Source: Druceiella hillmani (Eukaryota > Arthropoda > Insecta > Lepidoptera > Hepialidae). Taken from it: 64,000 nt of DNA. The position numbers and the translations under genes are program-made. Every line of letters starts with the position of its first letter. Position 1 is the first letter of the stretch. The notes under the pieces were generated by a model that was not told the origin of the DNA, ran no database searches, and saw only the letters and a program-made list of their open reading frames with translations. The DNA lies in contig JAYKKI010000016.1 of assembly GCA_039881145.1 (NCBI GenBank), positions 8,209,001-8,273,000 on the forward strand. The letters run 5' to 3'. Below, piece after piece: positions 1 through 12,980 of the stretch.

Positions 1-1021
1 TTACTGTAGAACTCAAAAAAAATTCTCTGTCATGCATATTTTCCATAAACTTAAAGAAACGTGACAAATGTTTTTGAAACCCAAGCTGGAAGCGATTCTT
101 GGAATTTTTTTTTCTACATCAAGTGCAGAAAAGAAAATTGCGGGCGGGCAGTTAAAGGAAATATTTCACTTCCGCTTTATAATTTATTTATTTAGTAAAT
201 AAAGGTATCCATGTCTATGAGAGCGTTAGCTGAAGTTACAAATTGACTCAACCCACTGCCGATTTTCGTGTCTTGGCGAAAGTTTTATTATGCATATGAT
301 TTCTAATTTGTAAGAAATAATACCATTAAATCATTATAGAATTCATTTAGGGTCATGATACAATATACGCATTCACTCTTTACAATACAAGTGCTATATT
401 TTTTATTATACTTAAAAAAAAATTTTCATATAAAGAGTATATTCATATATGACCGCGTCGCAATTAAATTTGTGTATTCGTTGTAGATTTGTGGGGCATA
501 AAACCTGAGCTTATGCTTGTAGCTGAAATTGTTATTAAATGGAATTTTTTCACTTTTCCAAACTTTGTTCCGAACTTTGCTAATTGTGGCACGTACTTTT
601 TGTAATTGGTCTATTATTCCATTATCTCAAAAATAGTGAGCGGTTATATTACAAAGCTTATTGAAATTGCACAGAAGCCGGTGTACACTCCAAAATGGAT
701 CTTAAAAGAAATTAATGTTAAAGTTTTAAAACTGTTTTCTGAAAGATACAAAGGTAGCTCCATATAGTTTAAAGATAGATAATTGTTATAGAAGTAAATT
801 TGTTTTATAAATTTTATTCATGTACATACGTCCAAATATAAATTTTGAATAAACGCATCGACTTAGGTGCAACGTTTTTGAACATTTTATAGTTATGAAA
901 AACCTTTATATTTATGTATATATATACACCCACATACATACAAATATGAAGATATATTTATTTACGTAACAGCACACTCTTCCGGAGAATGAAGGAAGGA
1001 TTGTGAATATTATTTAGGACT
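1..1021. other. AT-rich stretch, no gene seen
   Basis: No supported coding region, RNA gene or recognisable repeat. The only structure is an imperfect 18-bp match (981-998) to one arm of the hairpin that follows. Confidence 0.6.
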
Positions 1022-1075
1022 ATTATTTCCTTCATTCTCCTGACCTGTTCAGGTCAGGAGAATGAAGGAAATAAT
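1022..1075. repeat. Perfect 25-bp hairpin, 4-nt loop
   Basis: The left arm (1022-1046) is the exact reverse complement of the right arm (1051-1075), with loop GTTC. The arm contains TTCCTTCATTCTCCTGACCT. A partial third copy of the right arm lies at 981-998. A perfect stem this long with a tetraloop is unlikely by chance and points to a recent fold-back duplication or the core of a small palindromic element. No terminal repeats or target duplication were identified. Confidence 0.9.
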
Positions 1076-1097
1076 TTACGAAACTGTTATTTGCTCC

Positions 1098-1210
1098 GTA
1101 GTAACGTATGGTCCTGCCAAACGTTACTACAGAGTAGTAACATATAATGTGTATGTAGTATGTGTATGTATGTAGTAACATAACAATAACGTAAGTAACG
1201 TATGGTCCTG
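1098..1210. repeat. Short direct and inverted repeat cluster
   Basis: The 16-mer GTAACGTATGGTCCTG occurs at 1101-1116 and again at 1195-1210. GTAGTAACGT (1098-1107) is matched in inverse by ACGTTACTAC (1121-1130). TATGTAGTA-type words fill the gap. It looks like a scrambled remnant of a small repeat; the family is unknown. Confidence 0.7.
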
Positions 1211-2058
1211 GCTAAGAATATGCTAAACAAATGAGAGCAGAAAATCCTCCAGAAAATATAGATTATATTGCTCAATAATTGAACAGGGAGAGTGAGAATT
1301 AGGAGGGACTCTACCTATACTGAGAAACTACCGTTGTCGCAAAAGTGAAAAAAATGTATCTGGGAATCGTTTTGCAAATATAAAGCGCGTGTTAGAAACT
1401 AGTGGTGTCCGCACAAATAATTCGAAATTTGTGTCGTTATGCGATAGATCGAACTGAATGGAAATGCCCTGTGGATTGGAGAAAATTTCTTCATAATCCG
1501 CAACACATCGCAAATAACGAATAAAGTAACAAATCAGTCTACTCAAAATTTTTCATTTGAAAACTATCTTTGGTTTCGAAATAAAATTTCATATCATTCA
1601 CATTGATGTAAATCGATTTAGCTTTTTTTTCCAAAACGTATGACAAAGGTAATGTTGCCACAAATTTTATTCTCCCGCACAATGTTTAGTATAATGATCA
1701 AAACTTGTTAAAACGTGTCTCTTGTAATGTTTCTTAAAATGTAAAAAAAAAATTTTCCTTTAAGCTTTTATACATTTAATTGTTGCATTGTTACACTTGT
1801 TTCCCATGTCCAATTGCAAAGACCTTTTTACGATAGGTTTTCTTTAAAATTGTAACTTAATAATTAATATGAGGACAAAAATTTAAAACTCATGGAACAA
1901 TTTTAATATAATTTTGGTGACAAGTATAAATTAATAATTCAATTCTAAAATAATTCAATTTAGGATACTTGATATGCATCATGATTTGGTGTCTAAATAA
2001 ACGATTAGATAGAAAAATGTCATCTTAGATCTGTTAATAATTTATAAAACGAAGGTAA
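1211..2058. other. AT-rich stretch, no gene seen
   Basis: A 72-codon minus-strand open frame at 1328-1546 has no domain I recognise and no conserved context. It is not called as a gene. Confidence 0.5.
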
Positions 2059-2093
2059 ACATTTTATTTTGAGAATATCTCAAAATAAAATGT
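2059..2093. repeat. Perfect 16-bp hairpin, 3-nt loop
   Basis: ACATTTTATTTTGAGA (2059-2074) is followed after ATA by its exact reverse complement (2078-2093). The stem is AT-rich and hence less improbable than the longer hairpins elsewhere in the window. Confidence 0.85.
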
Positions 2094-5000
2094 ACTAAAT
2101 GTAACTTTAATAAGTATTGAAATTGTGAGCAGACATCCATAAATATGGTTCATTTTCAGCAAAGCTGCAGAAAATAGCTTGTCTGTCCTTGGTAAAATAC
2201 ATTGCTATGGAATCGAGTATTTCTATAAATACGAGCTCGGTTTTTACATTAAATAATAGAATTATTTAATATAAAAATCGATATGAATATACTGATTTAA
2301 TAAACACCAAAAAAATTTAGTATTATGTGTTATTCAGTTTGTAGGAATGTCAATAATAATTAGATACTACCAGAGGAACCGTTTAAGTACTAGCCGCAAG
2401 TTATTTCGGCTTCAACAATGCAAGCTTGAACAACAATTTCAGGACCATCTAAGTGAAAACTAAATAATTGGAAAAATGTCGGCAATACTTCAGTGGGCGA
2501 TGTCACAAACTTCACGTAAAATTTTCTGACAACTTTGCTCGTTAGCCGGACTTAAGCTTTGTAATTGAGGACAGTTTTTGTTTCGTTAACTGCCGCTACG
2601 CATATTCTAATAATAAAAAAAATATCCTATGATGCCATGTGCGCAAATAGAAAATAATTGCTGTGTTTAGGCTGTTAATTTAATATTATGAACAAGCTCA
2701 GTTTTATTGTCTACATGTAAACTGAAAAGAGAAATAGCTTATTTCACTATGAATTTAAAAAATTATTTTTTTTTAAATACAGTTTAAAAGTATGTTTTGA
2801 GAAAACATCAAAATTGAAATGTTAGTTTAGTTGCTTAACGGATTGGTACTTTGTAGCAGACTTATTGAATTCAGCATATTTGAGTTGTTCCCTTATTATG
2901 TTGTACACTCTGATTCCGATAAGAAAACGGAGCTCGATGCCATGTAAGTTTGTTTTTTATGTGAGTAAAGCAAGCATAATCCTCCTGTTAAAAAACTTCT
3001 AGACGTTAATTTCATTCCTTTAACCACTACCATAGAAGCGATTATTAAATATATTATTAAAAAAAAGTTTCATCAAACAATGAAAGTAGCATGCAAATTT
3101 AATTAGGTGATTTTTATATGTATTTTTTTTTATAAACATTACTAATCTAAAGAGTATTTCTAACAACTCTAAACTAAAAAACTAAATAAGTTTCGTGTTT
3201 TGAACGAATTATAAAATATTTCTTAGAATTATTTAAATTATGTTCTGGCTTTCATTTTGTTCAATACGCTCTATAAAATATTTTGTTTCCTAAGTAATCC
3301 TTTGAATAGCCGAATATGGTAAAAATGAACTAAATGAAACTACACCTTATCAATTAATTTCTTTATCTTCACCATCCCATTTCCTTTATCGTCAACTTCT
3401 GTCATCATCATCATAAGCATTATTGCAAAATGTATTAGCGTCACATACTTTTTGTATGTGCTGCTAGTACAATTGTCAGTTTCGGTTTCATACAGAGAAG
3501 AGAGTCAGTGCAAAAGTAATACATAGCATTACTTGGATAAAAATTTGTTTTACATGGATTCAAACCGACAAGCGTCTCAAATAAGTGCAACAAATGTATT
3601 TCAATATCTTGCAACAAAACTGCAATTATATGTGGTAATGGAACAGTACGCGCATTAAGAAATAATGCTGCAGAAGTCCATTCGAAGGAAAAAATCTATA
3701 AAAGTGTAAATTTGATATCCATTTCCTCTCAAACCTGCGGAATATGTTCGCTGTTGAAACGGTTTAGTTTCTGTTCACTATTCATTTTAAAAAAATTAAA
3801 TAATAACAAATTTTATGGGGCGGCAGGCAACTCTCATCAATAGATAGATGTGCTATACCTTTTATCGATTCTAATTGTGCTTCATCTCCATCCTTGGGAT
3901 CTCAAATACTTTAGAAACTACATAAAAATATTGTATTACTAACAATCTTTTATACTTAGAATTTATAAAAAAATACAAGAAATTATGAAATTGGAGCAGA
4001 CATATACAGCAACAAGTTAAATATATTTTGCCACTAACCAGTAGACAGCACAAAGTGTGTATAAATTTGGTGAATAAAGAAACTATATCTGTTTTACTGT
4101 CAATTATTAAACATCAGAAGCTGTACACTTAATTTTCAGTATAAACAAAGATTTGTTGGTCAAGTAGACGAAGAATATATTCAAGAATAAAAGTTTTATT
4201 TATAATAGAATACGCCAGGGGACTTCAAGGGCAGAAAAAAAATGATGAAAAATCAAAAGTTTATTCAGAAACTTCGCAAAGTTTAAATTTAATCTCTAGT
4301 ATAAATATTAGAATTGCCTCGTCATAAATTTCTTACATTTTAGTCAGTGTTAGTATACATTTTGCTATGTTAATGAGCATGTATATAATTCGTGAAATTT
4401 CACAAGATGACGTAATAAGTATGACGGTATTATTAATGAAATTAAAAGTGAGTTACATATACTATCTTTTAAGGATTACATTTGTAATCAACCATGCATT
4501 TTAGAGTTTAAGATATAGGAAGGCTAGCAAAAGTCTCTACAATACTACATAAAATTATTATGGAGACAAAATTGTAAATAAGACAAATGACATAATTTGT
4601 ATTTTTTGTTAAAGATTAGGTGATTTTTCATAAAAGTTTGAAAAGTATTGAGTGTGTCACTACTTTTTCTACGAAATTCTTTGAAACAGCATGATGAGGC
4701 AAAGTGCATATTAAAATTCAAAGTCTTAATGTATTCTCCATAAACCTATGTTGAACATACAAAACCATATGAAACCAGGATACTCACAGACCAGACACCA
4801 TAGTCAAAAAAGCCACGTTATGCCCGAGAAAAAACACTAATTTTGACAACTTAAAACCGACGAGTTGATAGTTTTATTAATTTAGATAATGGTTGCAAAT
4901 TAAAAAGAGCAATCGATATTTGTTATTTTTCTTTGTCATTAACAATTCTTAATATTTAAAAAATATAACAAAAATAGCATTTTCTGTTTTGTTTGCGGAT

Positions 5001-5879
5001 TCCCATTTTTTATTGGTTTTTATTTATTGGATTTTTCTGATGGCCAATTTTTGAATCATTTGTTTTTGTATATTATAACATCAGTTTAATAAAACTTACG
5101 TTTCATTTCTGTTACGCTTAATTCATTATTGTCAGTTTTTTTTTGTTTTTATCAGGCCTAATGTTGGTTGTTTGTTGTTGTTCTGGTAGTTTATTTAAAT
5201 GTATTTTTAGGTAAACTACAATTTAGTAATATGGTAATCACAGTACAGTAATCTATTAAATTTTTATACTAATGACGTTATCTCTAAAATTATGCATTTG
5301 ACGTCCATTAGTTGACAGTTGCTCATAAATTCACTAATAACATAATAACCCTTATTAATCAGTTTAGCCTAATACCAGTTATACTTAAAATATGAATGTA
5401 TAAATGACGTGGTATGATGAACGAGTCTGCATGAGAATAGCACACTAAAATAGCATCCAAAGACGAGAAAATTTGCTTATTTCCAGTACCGCTATTTTAT
5501 CTATATACGTACTTCTTTTGGTACTCTATCTCTTTCATATTGCTTGCAGACATATTTTAATTCGATTTTTATGAGTATAACTTAACTGTTGACGTCACTG
5601 TAAGTAACATAATTTGAAGGCTTAGACAAATTTTAAGATTAAATAAATATTAATTAAAGTATTTATTTTTTCTCAGTTGTGGTGCCATCTTAAAGAAGAC
5701 TTTTATAACGAAGATGCATTTGAAAAGGCCTTCTTTTATGGTACAATAAAAATACAAGTTAAAATTTCTTTTGTTGTAACCACAGATCACAAATCCTTAA
5801 AATTGTATGTGTGAAAAAGTTAATAATATATATAATATACATAATTTATAATCTTTCTATTATTACTCACTTCATTTAC
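2094..5879. other. AT-rich stretch, no gene seen
   Basis: About 3.8 kb read on both strands. No transposase or reverse-transcriptase motif, tRNA-like box or long repeat was recognised. The open frames are short, AT-biased and overlapping, as expected by chance at this composition. Confidence 0.5.
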
Positions 5880-5911
5880 ATATATATATATATATATATA
5901 TTTTTTTTTTT
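5880..5911. repeat. (AT)n microsatellite followed by a T run
   Basis: About ten AT dinucleotides run into a T11-12 tract. Confidence 0.95.
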
Positions 5912-7689
5912 CGATTAAGCTGTTCGGTTGGCTTATCAAAATCCATTTTTTTCGGGATACAGGCTGGTTCAAAGTCTTTTGAATTGTCATTGAAGTGCAA
6001 AATTTCTTTCAAATGTATGCCAAATCTGACAACAGCTTTCGGATATTTGGGACATGGGACATATTGTAAACAATATTAGAGACTAGGATATATTTAGTTA
6101 CTATTTGCGTATGCACACAGTATAAATTCCTTCATTTAGGCAATGAATTCACAGTAAACAACCTTATGATGTTCTTAAGATCGTGCAACGACGAAATTAC
6201 ATAGATGGATGCGGAAAATTGACCCAAACTATTATTTTAAAGTATGATGATAGAAACCCAGCAAAGCTGACTAATTTTTTGGATTATATAAATATCCTAA
6301 AAATATATGTTATGGTTATATTGAGCTATTTTAAGAATAAGTTGCTAAAGTAACCATAAACAAAAGTTCTCTAAAAATTCTGCGAAGAATTCTCATATTA
6401 CATTAGTATGTGAAAGTGATGGAAATATTCATAAAATGATAAGCTATATTTCATATATGAGAATGCATATTTTTTTTTATAACTATCTAGAACTCAAAGA
6501 TGTAGTTAAATTTTAGTGGTAAAAATTGAGATATTGGTAAATTGGTTTATATATAACTTTCCGTTTTTAAAATTTAATTACGATTTAATAAAGGAGTACA
6601 GAAAATAATCAAAATGATCTCGAATTTGCGATAGTATATATTTCATTAATATGATACAAACATAGTTTCAAAATGTTTCAAATATTTTACAATAATTGTA
6701 GTAATGTTTTTATTACCAATGTATATAATTTTATTCTAAGTTTAATTCAAATTTTACAATTGCATTACGAGTGTTACGATGTGGTAAAAATAGACAATAG
6801 TACTGATTTGAGTATAAGAATGCACTTAAATCGCAAGTGCTTCGCAGCGGGTATTTTTTGTCCTTAAATAAGTCTACTCTTTTAATGCAGTAAGAAGGCA
6901 AATGTACAGCTATTTTTTCTTAATTTATCGCGAATAATACTACAAATATTTATTTCTTGAAATCAGATTGCAATGTAGGGAAGTTATCAGCGACATACGA
7001 AAAAATGTATTTAAATATTAAATGCACATATCCCAAACATTTTGTGAATTTAATACGTGAAAACATAGACATCACTTTGATAATTTTATTCTTATTTAAA
7101 TTCATATGATAATGAATATTATGATAATTAACTCCTCAAGCTTACACTTAACTTTAATGTAACTAGCTACATGTCGATAAAATAATCATCCCATCCAGTG
7201 GCATTTATGTTATTGAAATGAATTTTTTTACATAGAGGGAGAAGAAATATTGTCCCCATACCTTTGAAGTATTTTTACATTACGTAGTTATGAGTATAAA
7301 CAAATTTTGAAAAAAAAAACAAAATTTTCTCATTTCTGTAAGAAACAAGAGGAAACGTTCATAAAATATAATTTTTGTAACTACCGTAATATGTATATAC
7401 AATTATTATACGTAAACGTAAAAAAATATTTATCTTAACAAAAAATTACCTGATCCTTTAATTTAGTACCATAATAGAACACCAAGCAATTTTTAAGGAA
7501 TATTACTGTATACTATAGACGAATATATTATAATTAGATTCGCTGATATATAATTGTTTATATGTTTAGCTCATTTTAACGTGATTTTCTACGTTTGAGT
7601 GACTATAGATATCATGTCACTCCACAAGTGACGTGCGCGCTTGAGACGTTAAAACAATCTTAATTCTTTAAATTTTGTTGGAAATAAAC
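5912..7689. other. AT-rich stretch, no gene seen
   Basis: No supported feature. A 64-codon plus-strand frame at 6673-6867 has no recognisable domain. Confidence 0.5.
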
Positions 7690-7721
<32 letters not shown>

Positions 7722-7726
7722 ATATG

Positions 7727-7795
<69 letters not shown>
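7690..7795. repeat. (TA)n microsatellite, ~105 bp
   Basis: A nearly pure TA array with a few interruptions (TTTA, GTATATAC). It is a likely site of length polymorphism and assembly error. Confidence 0.95.
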
Positions 7796-7799
<4 letters not shown>

Positions 7800-8602
7800 A
7801 CCCTTAAGTAATAAATTGCAATATCCCGTTGGTAATATTTGAGAATTTCAACTTCAGTTTACTTATTTTGCTGGAAATTGTAAAAAAAATTATTTTGACA
7901 TGATTACATGTAATCTTTAAAAAGTCAGTATTAAACGGAAGCAAATATAAATTTAAATAATAAAACGGTGAAATGAAATTTGGGTTTGCCAATTTTCATT
8001 CAAGAACAAATAATAGTTTTGTCTACCTGGGTGCATTGTGATAACATAAAGTCGGTGAAACTTCAGCAGTAAACGTAAGAACTTACGTTCAAACTCTTAC
8101 GATAACTTTGCACGGTATTAATGCGGAAAATTGTGCCGAAAGTTTCCGCCTGAGATGAAATAGAGGTAAGGAAATTTTCCAGCTAAGTAGGAGAGAATTT
8201 AATGTAAAGAGATGGACATAAATCTATCTTGGAACACAAATTAAAGTGGACAGATGAGGCATAAATTAGAAGAAAAAAGAAAAACTTGCTTGACACTCTT
8301 CGGGCACATGCCGCCAAAAGAAAATTATAAAATTTCGGAGAGTACTTAGGGTACGATATACAAAATTGTCGCATTCAGGATATAATATCCATTGAATAAA
8401 CCTTATGTCAACACTCAGGTACGCGGGTATCCTTTTGCATATCTTTTGCATTTAACAGAAAATCATTAAATCCTTTCAGAACCTCGGTGTTTGAGTCAAT
8501 TGACATCGATTCATATGCGTTATGGTATTTAAATATCCAAAAAATTTAATAAATTTAAGGGCTAAAGTCGTGTAGTAAAAATTTAACAAGTCTATAAAAT
8601 AG
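7796..8602. other. AT-rich stretch, no gene seen
   Basis: Two overlapping minus-strand frames at 8183-8451 have no recognisable domains. They probably arise by chance beside the piggyBac relic and are not called. Confidence 0.45.
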
Positions 8603-8722
<120 letters not shown>

Positions 8723-8811
8723 ATGATAAAATGTTATTCAATATTTAAATTTTAATTATATTCATTATAAATTTTACTATAAATTATACATAAAATATTC
8801 TTATATGAACT

Positions 8812-10649
8812 TTATTCTTGAAAACATTCGTTACATTTTGCTATTGCTTTTGAATATTCATCACAAACTGGTTTACTACATTCTTTACACGATTTTCGCT
8901 TTTTTCTTCGTTTTTTGTAGACACCCTGGTAACAAAAATAACATGATCTTACAACTTATCATCCAGTGGAATCTATCTGTTGAGTAAACTCAATTGGTGT
9001 CGCTCTTAGGTCTGTCGTTAGTAGTGTAATTTCTCATTACTTGAATATTTTGAGATCAATCGTTGGGATGCACAATTCTTCACTTAATTGTCGTAAAAAT
9101 AATCAGCCCTCGTTTATCTTTTTAACATTTTATTATTTTCATAATAAGCTACGTAGCTTGTAAGACTGGCTACATCCAAAATATTAAAAAAATGCGAGAT
9201 ACCATCGGATCCATTGTATCGACACTAATTTTCATCTTATTGTAATACAGAACAATTTCCGGTTTGTTCTTTTTGTCTTCGCTGCAAAGTGTTGCATCTA
9301 AGTGCATAGTAGATAATTATGTAACATATTTTTTCTTTTTTGGAACATAAGATCAAATTGTTACTTTCTCATGGAATCCAAATAGAGTAGAAAATTCTTC
9401 GCGGTCTTTCGATAGTTGCATTTCCACTGGAATTTAATTTTTGTTTTTTTTCCCTACAATTGTTAAGTTCCATGATAATAAATGCTTCGTAAAAAATTAT
9501 CGATCAAAATATTTCTTCCGGATGCTTTATATTGTACAACTAAATCTTTTACTATTGTGCAACTAAGCTTTCACCTTCATTTATTTTGCGGGAAATTGTC
9601 GATTTGCCAGTGTGCAACGGATATGAATTTTCAGCGTCGAATATTCATCATACTTTTATACTACATTTCGCTAGCTTCGATGGTATATGCTGATGAATGC
9701 AGTTTTTCCTCTGAATGGATAAAGTTGGTCATCGACCACTCTGTTGGCTTACAAACTGCGGATAATTGGCAAGCGGGGCTGCTTTATCCTCTTTGATACG
9801 GTCTTCAAGTGTGTTCTCATCATCAAACCGAATAAATCTTAACATACTCCAAAACTAATTGATGTCCATTGCAGTTCGATATAATGTGTAAGAAGTCGAC
9901 TTCCACATATCTGATGAATGGTCAGTGTACGAATGATTTGCATCTGACATTATAAATATTCTCAAGAACGCGTCAATTTCATGAAGTGTTAATTTTTTCA
10001 GGTCATTTGCTTTTTCGTAGGATTTTCCTCTTTGTATAGTTACAGACAGTAGCCGCCATCTTGTTGGTATAATGAACAATTAGATTGACCATTTCAACAT
10101 GAAAACTCTTTTGAATGTTTCGCTGATCGATAAAGTCTCTGCGCTTCTATGTGGAGTCGAAGTTGATGTTGAGTTGGTGGTGTTTTAGACTAAACAGTGT
10201 TGTCGTTGGCAGTAAGCGTCGTCGAATGTTATATTTTATCACAAGTTGAAATACTTTCAGTCGATTCATCATCACCCTCGTCTAACTCGGTCTCACTCTC
10301 AGCATTTTCCACTAAACACAGAAATATTATAGATTCAATTATATTTTGATATTAAAATTATAATAATGGAAAAAATAATTAAAATCATAGTATTTACCAG
10401 ATTCTTTGCCGTCCGATTCTTCTGGACATTCCGTGTTAGGTATGTAGTGCTCATTGTCACTATCTAAGGCATAATCTTCGACAGCAGAATCTTTGCTTCA
10501 ACAGTCAATCTGTTAAGTTATTAATTTTATAATCAATAAATAAGCGATAACAATTATATGGAATATTATAATAGTCACTACATAACTGCTAACATTTATA
10601 TGTAAACATGAACGTACCTTGAAAATTCAGTTGGTGATAAATTTTCCAT
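8812..10649 (-). pseudogene. piggyBac-type transposase, decayed, intron-containing
   Basis: This is a relic of the DDE transposase that cuts and pastes piggyBac elements at TTAA. From the start (ATG at 10649-10647) come an acidic N-terminal region rich in E and D, then the family block MDIN*FWSMLRFIRFDDENT and an acidic DK-AP motif (around 9,800-9,900). Next is DDQLYPFRGK (around 9,705-9,735), which carries the first catalytic Asp. KPEIVLYYNK followed by VDTMD (around 9,209-9,223) is the family's third catalytic cluster. Last is an intact 33-codon tail (8910-8812) with basic RRKKRK and a C-x2-C-x4-C-x9-C-x2-C cysteine-rich domain ending in a stop. GT/AG junctions fit introns at about 10,513-10,617 and 10,312-10,397. 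At least ten in-frame stops and several frame changes make it non-functional. The usual His of the cysteine-rich domain (C-x-E-H in relatives) reads Tyr. A domesticated gene is excluded by the stops. No convincing TTAA-flanked terminal repeats were found. Confidence 0.88.
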
Positions 10650-12849
10650 TATTTGTAACTATTTTTTCACTATAACAAACTTTATAATTTTACACATCAA
10701 ATACACACAGCGTTCACACAACATTTAAACTACACTTAACAATTGTAGGAACTTTGAAAAAGAAATAAAAATTAATTTCCATTTGAAATGCAACAAGTGT
10801 ATTACAAGTCAAGTCTAGTTTGAAACTAACAATTATAAGAGACGCCTTCAGGCAGCGGCAAGTTAACCTTTGCTATCCTCCTACCCCCAACCTCTCTATA
10901 TGTCTATAGAATAACAGTTTCTCAGGTGGTGGGACATCCTACTGTGTATGATTCCCGAATAAGATGAGGTAAAATTCCCTTATTATAATCCCATTGTAAT
11001 ATGAATATACAATGAGTGTACCCGGGTACCTCGGCTATTGACCAACGTTGTAATAACTTGGTATTGACATATGGGTTAAAAAAATAGTAAAATATAAAAG
11101 AAGTAAAGATTAGCCAGTATTAAAAAGAAAGGAATTAAATTGACCACAAAGTAGTTCCTATTTGTGAAAAAAATTAAATTGAAGCGAAGAAAATGAAGTA
11201 AATACTATTTTCAGGTTATTTAATCTCGAAAATTAAATCTTGAAAGTGGTAAATTTTGTAAAAAGATTATTTGTAAATACATCAATATAATGTAACCAAT
11301 AGGGATATTTTAAAATTGTTTATAATTTGTATTAATTCTAAAAAGATAAATCAACTAAATGAAAAATATATTCGCTAGAATAACTTGAATGTATTAGATA
11401 TGCAGCGCAATTAAGTGTAGACTATTTGTGATTTGCTACTATTGTTTCATAATTATATGGAATTATTTAACTTCGCTAAAAGACCCTTCGAGGGAAACTT
11501 AAAAGCGTTGTGGTGCAATTACTTTTAAATCATTAATTATTCCAAAATATTTTTTTTTCTGTACAAAAGTTTATATTTTATTCGCAAGACCAGTAATTCC
11601 GAAGATATTTAAGAAAAGACATTTATCCAAATAGCTTCCATGATGGCAGGTCAGAGCCATCCTCAAAAAGCAAATTAGTGCGTCCATTGCAGTTGACGCA
11701 CATAATTTTCGTTTATGCTTATAACGTGCCCCTTAACAAATCCTAACGGTTTTTTCGTAGGGTTTAAATGCGATTTGAACTGTATTTTTCACGTATTGTG
11801 AAATATTAAAAATATTGTGCTAAGTTTTTTATTAATCGTTTGTGACATTGAAATTATGATAATTTCTAAATAATTTTAGGTATTTTATTTTCAATTAGTT
11901 TACATTCGTTTCAAAATTACCGCATATTTTTAACGTGTATTATATATATGTATACCTTCAAACATCTATCCATGTATACTTCAATATTGATTAAACTCTA
12001 TAAGAATATCATTATAATCTTATTTATTTCGCTTCAGAAAAGGCTCTGACGCCTACAAAATTAAAGCTGTTTAAAATCGCTAGTATCCTTTGGATAAAGT
12101 TTGCTGAAATTTATGCCAAATAACACATTCGTAATTGGCACGGAAGTGTCCCTACTCACCTCATTTAAAGAACTGTATCAGAATTGATGATGTGAATGAT
12201 AGACTCGGTCGTTCACAAATCGTATTCTTTAAATTTAAAGAGCTTGTAGGAGTAAACTAATATGCCGCGATATAATGCTGAATGTTTAGTTTTTTCCACG
12301 GGTGAGTTTTTAAAAGGAAATTATTCTGATAATGATACTTAACTAAGTTCAAATTGGGGCAATTAAATTTAATTCAACACTAGCATCCCCTGATCGTTTT
12401 TGTGGTATCTGACCATGTAATAAAATTATGGTGACTGGAGAACTTAGGGGCATATAATAAAACTAATAGAATACAAAAATGTAGCCTTTGTTTGTCTGTT
12501 TATCGTTTGTCTATGTATTTGTTTGGATATGTATCACTTAAAAAGTATTGATTTAATTCAGATGGAGTTTTCCAAAAAAAAACTTAGTTAACGTTAACTT
12601 GATTTAATATTTAGTTTTTATTTCAATTTTTTTGTTTCAATTTCAATCAACATAACCAGAAAACATGGGAATTTAATATTTTCAAAAATTAATTCATTAC
12701 CGACAATAAAGAAGTGCCTAGCTACTGAAGGGTGAGAAATTATGTAAATGTATAATATATTTATAAGTATCAATGCTAAAGAGATTTTGTACGCTTTTGA
12801 CGTGATAACGTCTTATAAATCGATTAACACCAGCTGCACGCATGATAAA
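10650..12849. other. AT-rich stretch with a slightly GC-richer block
   Basis: 10,840-11,050 is noticeably less AT-rich and contains TTAACCTTTGCTATCC (10,863) and GTACCCGGGTACC (about 11,018-11,030, a short perfect palindrome). It could be the 5' flank of the piggyBac relic or part of another repeat. I see nothing I can name in the remainder. Confidence 0.4.
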
Positions 12850-12852
12850 ATG

Positions 12853-12980
12853 TCACGTTCCGCCTGAGCCTGAGCGTGCAAGCGAGAGCGCGGAACAAGT
12901 GATAGAGAGGCACGATCGGCCCAAGCGTCGGAATTTATCTCTCTTCTCGCGTGACGTCTGAGCTAGCAGTTCGACAAACA
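12853..12980. other. GC-rich island containing a hairpin
   Basis: About 130 bp is close to 55% G+C inside DNA of about 28%. TCAC-GTTCCGC (12853-12863) can pair with GCGGAAC-aa-GTGA (12890-12902) around a loop with repeated GAGC words (TGAGCCTGAGCG, AAGCGAGAGCG). No open frame or RNA family is recognisable. Possible explanations are a structured RNA, a promoter or 5' UTR, or a GC-rich repeat fragment; I cannot choose between them. Confidence 0.45.

Noticed and set aside
1328..1546. 72-codon minus-strand frame
   Set aside because: I considered a retroelement origin, but no diagnostic motif could be matched.
9482..9796. 104-codon plus-strand frame overlapping the piggyBac relic
   Set aside because: It is the antisense shadow of the minus-strand transposase motifs.
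10863..10880. TTAACCTTTGCTATCC as a piggyBac terminal repeat
   Set aside because: Its orientation points away from the transposase relic, and no matching opposite end was found beyond 8,812.
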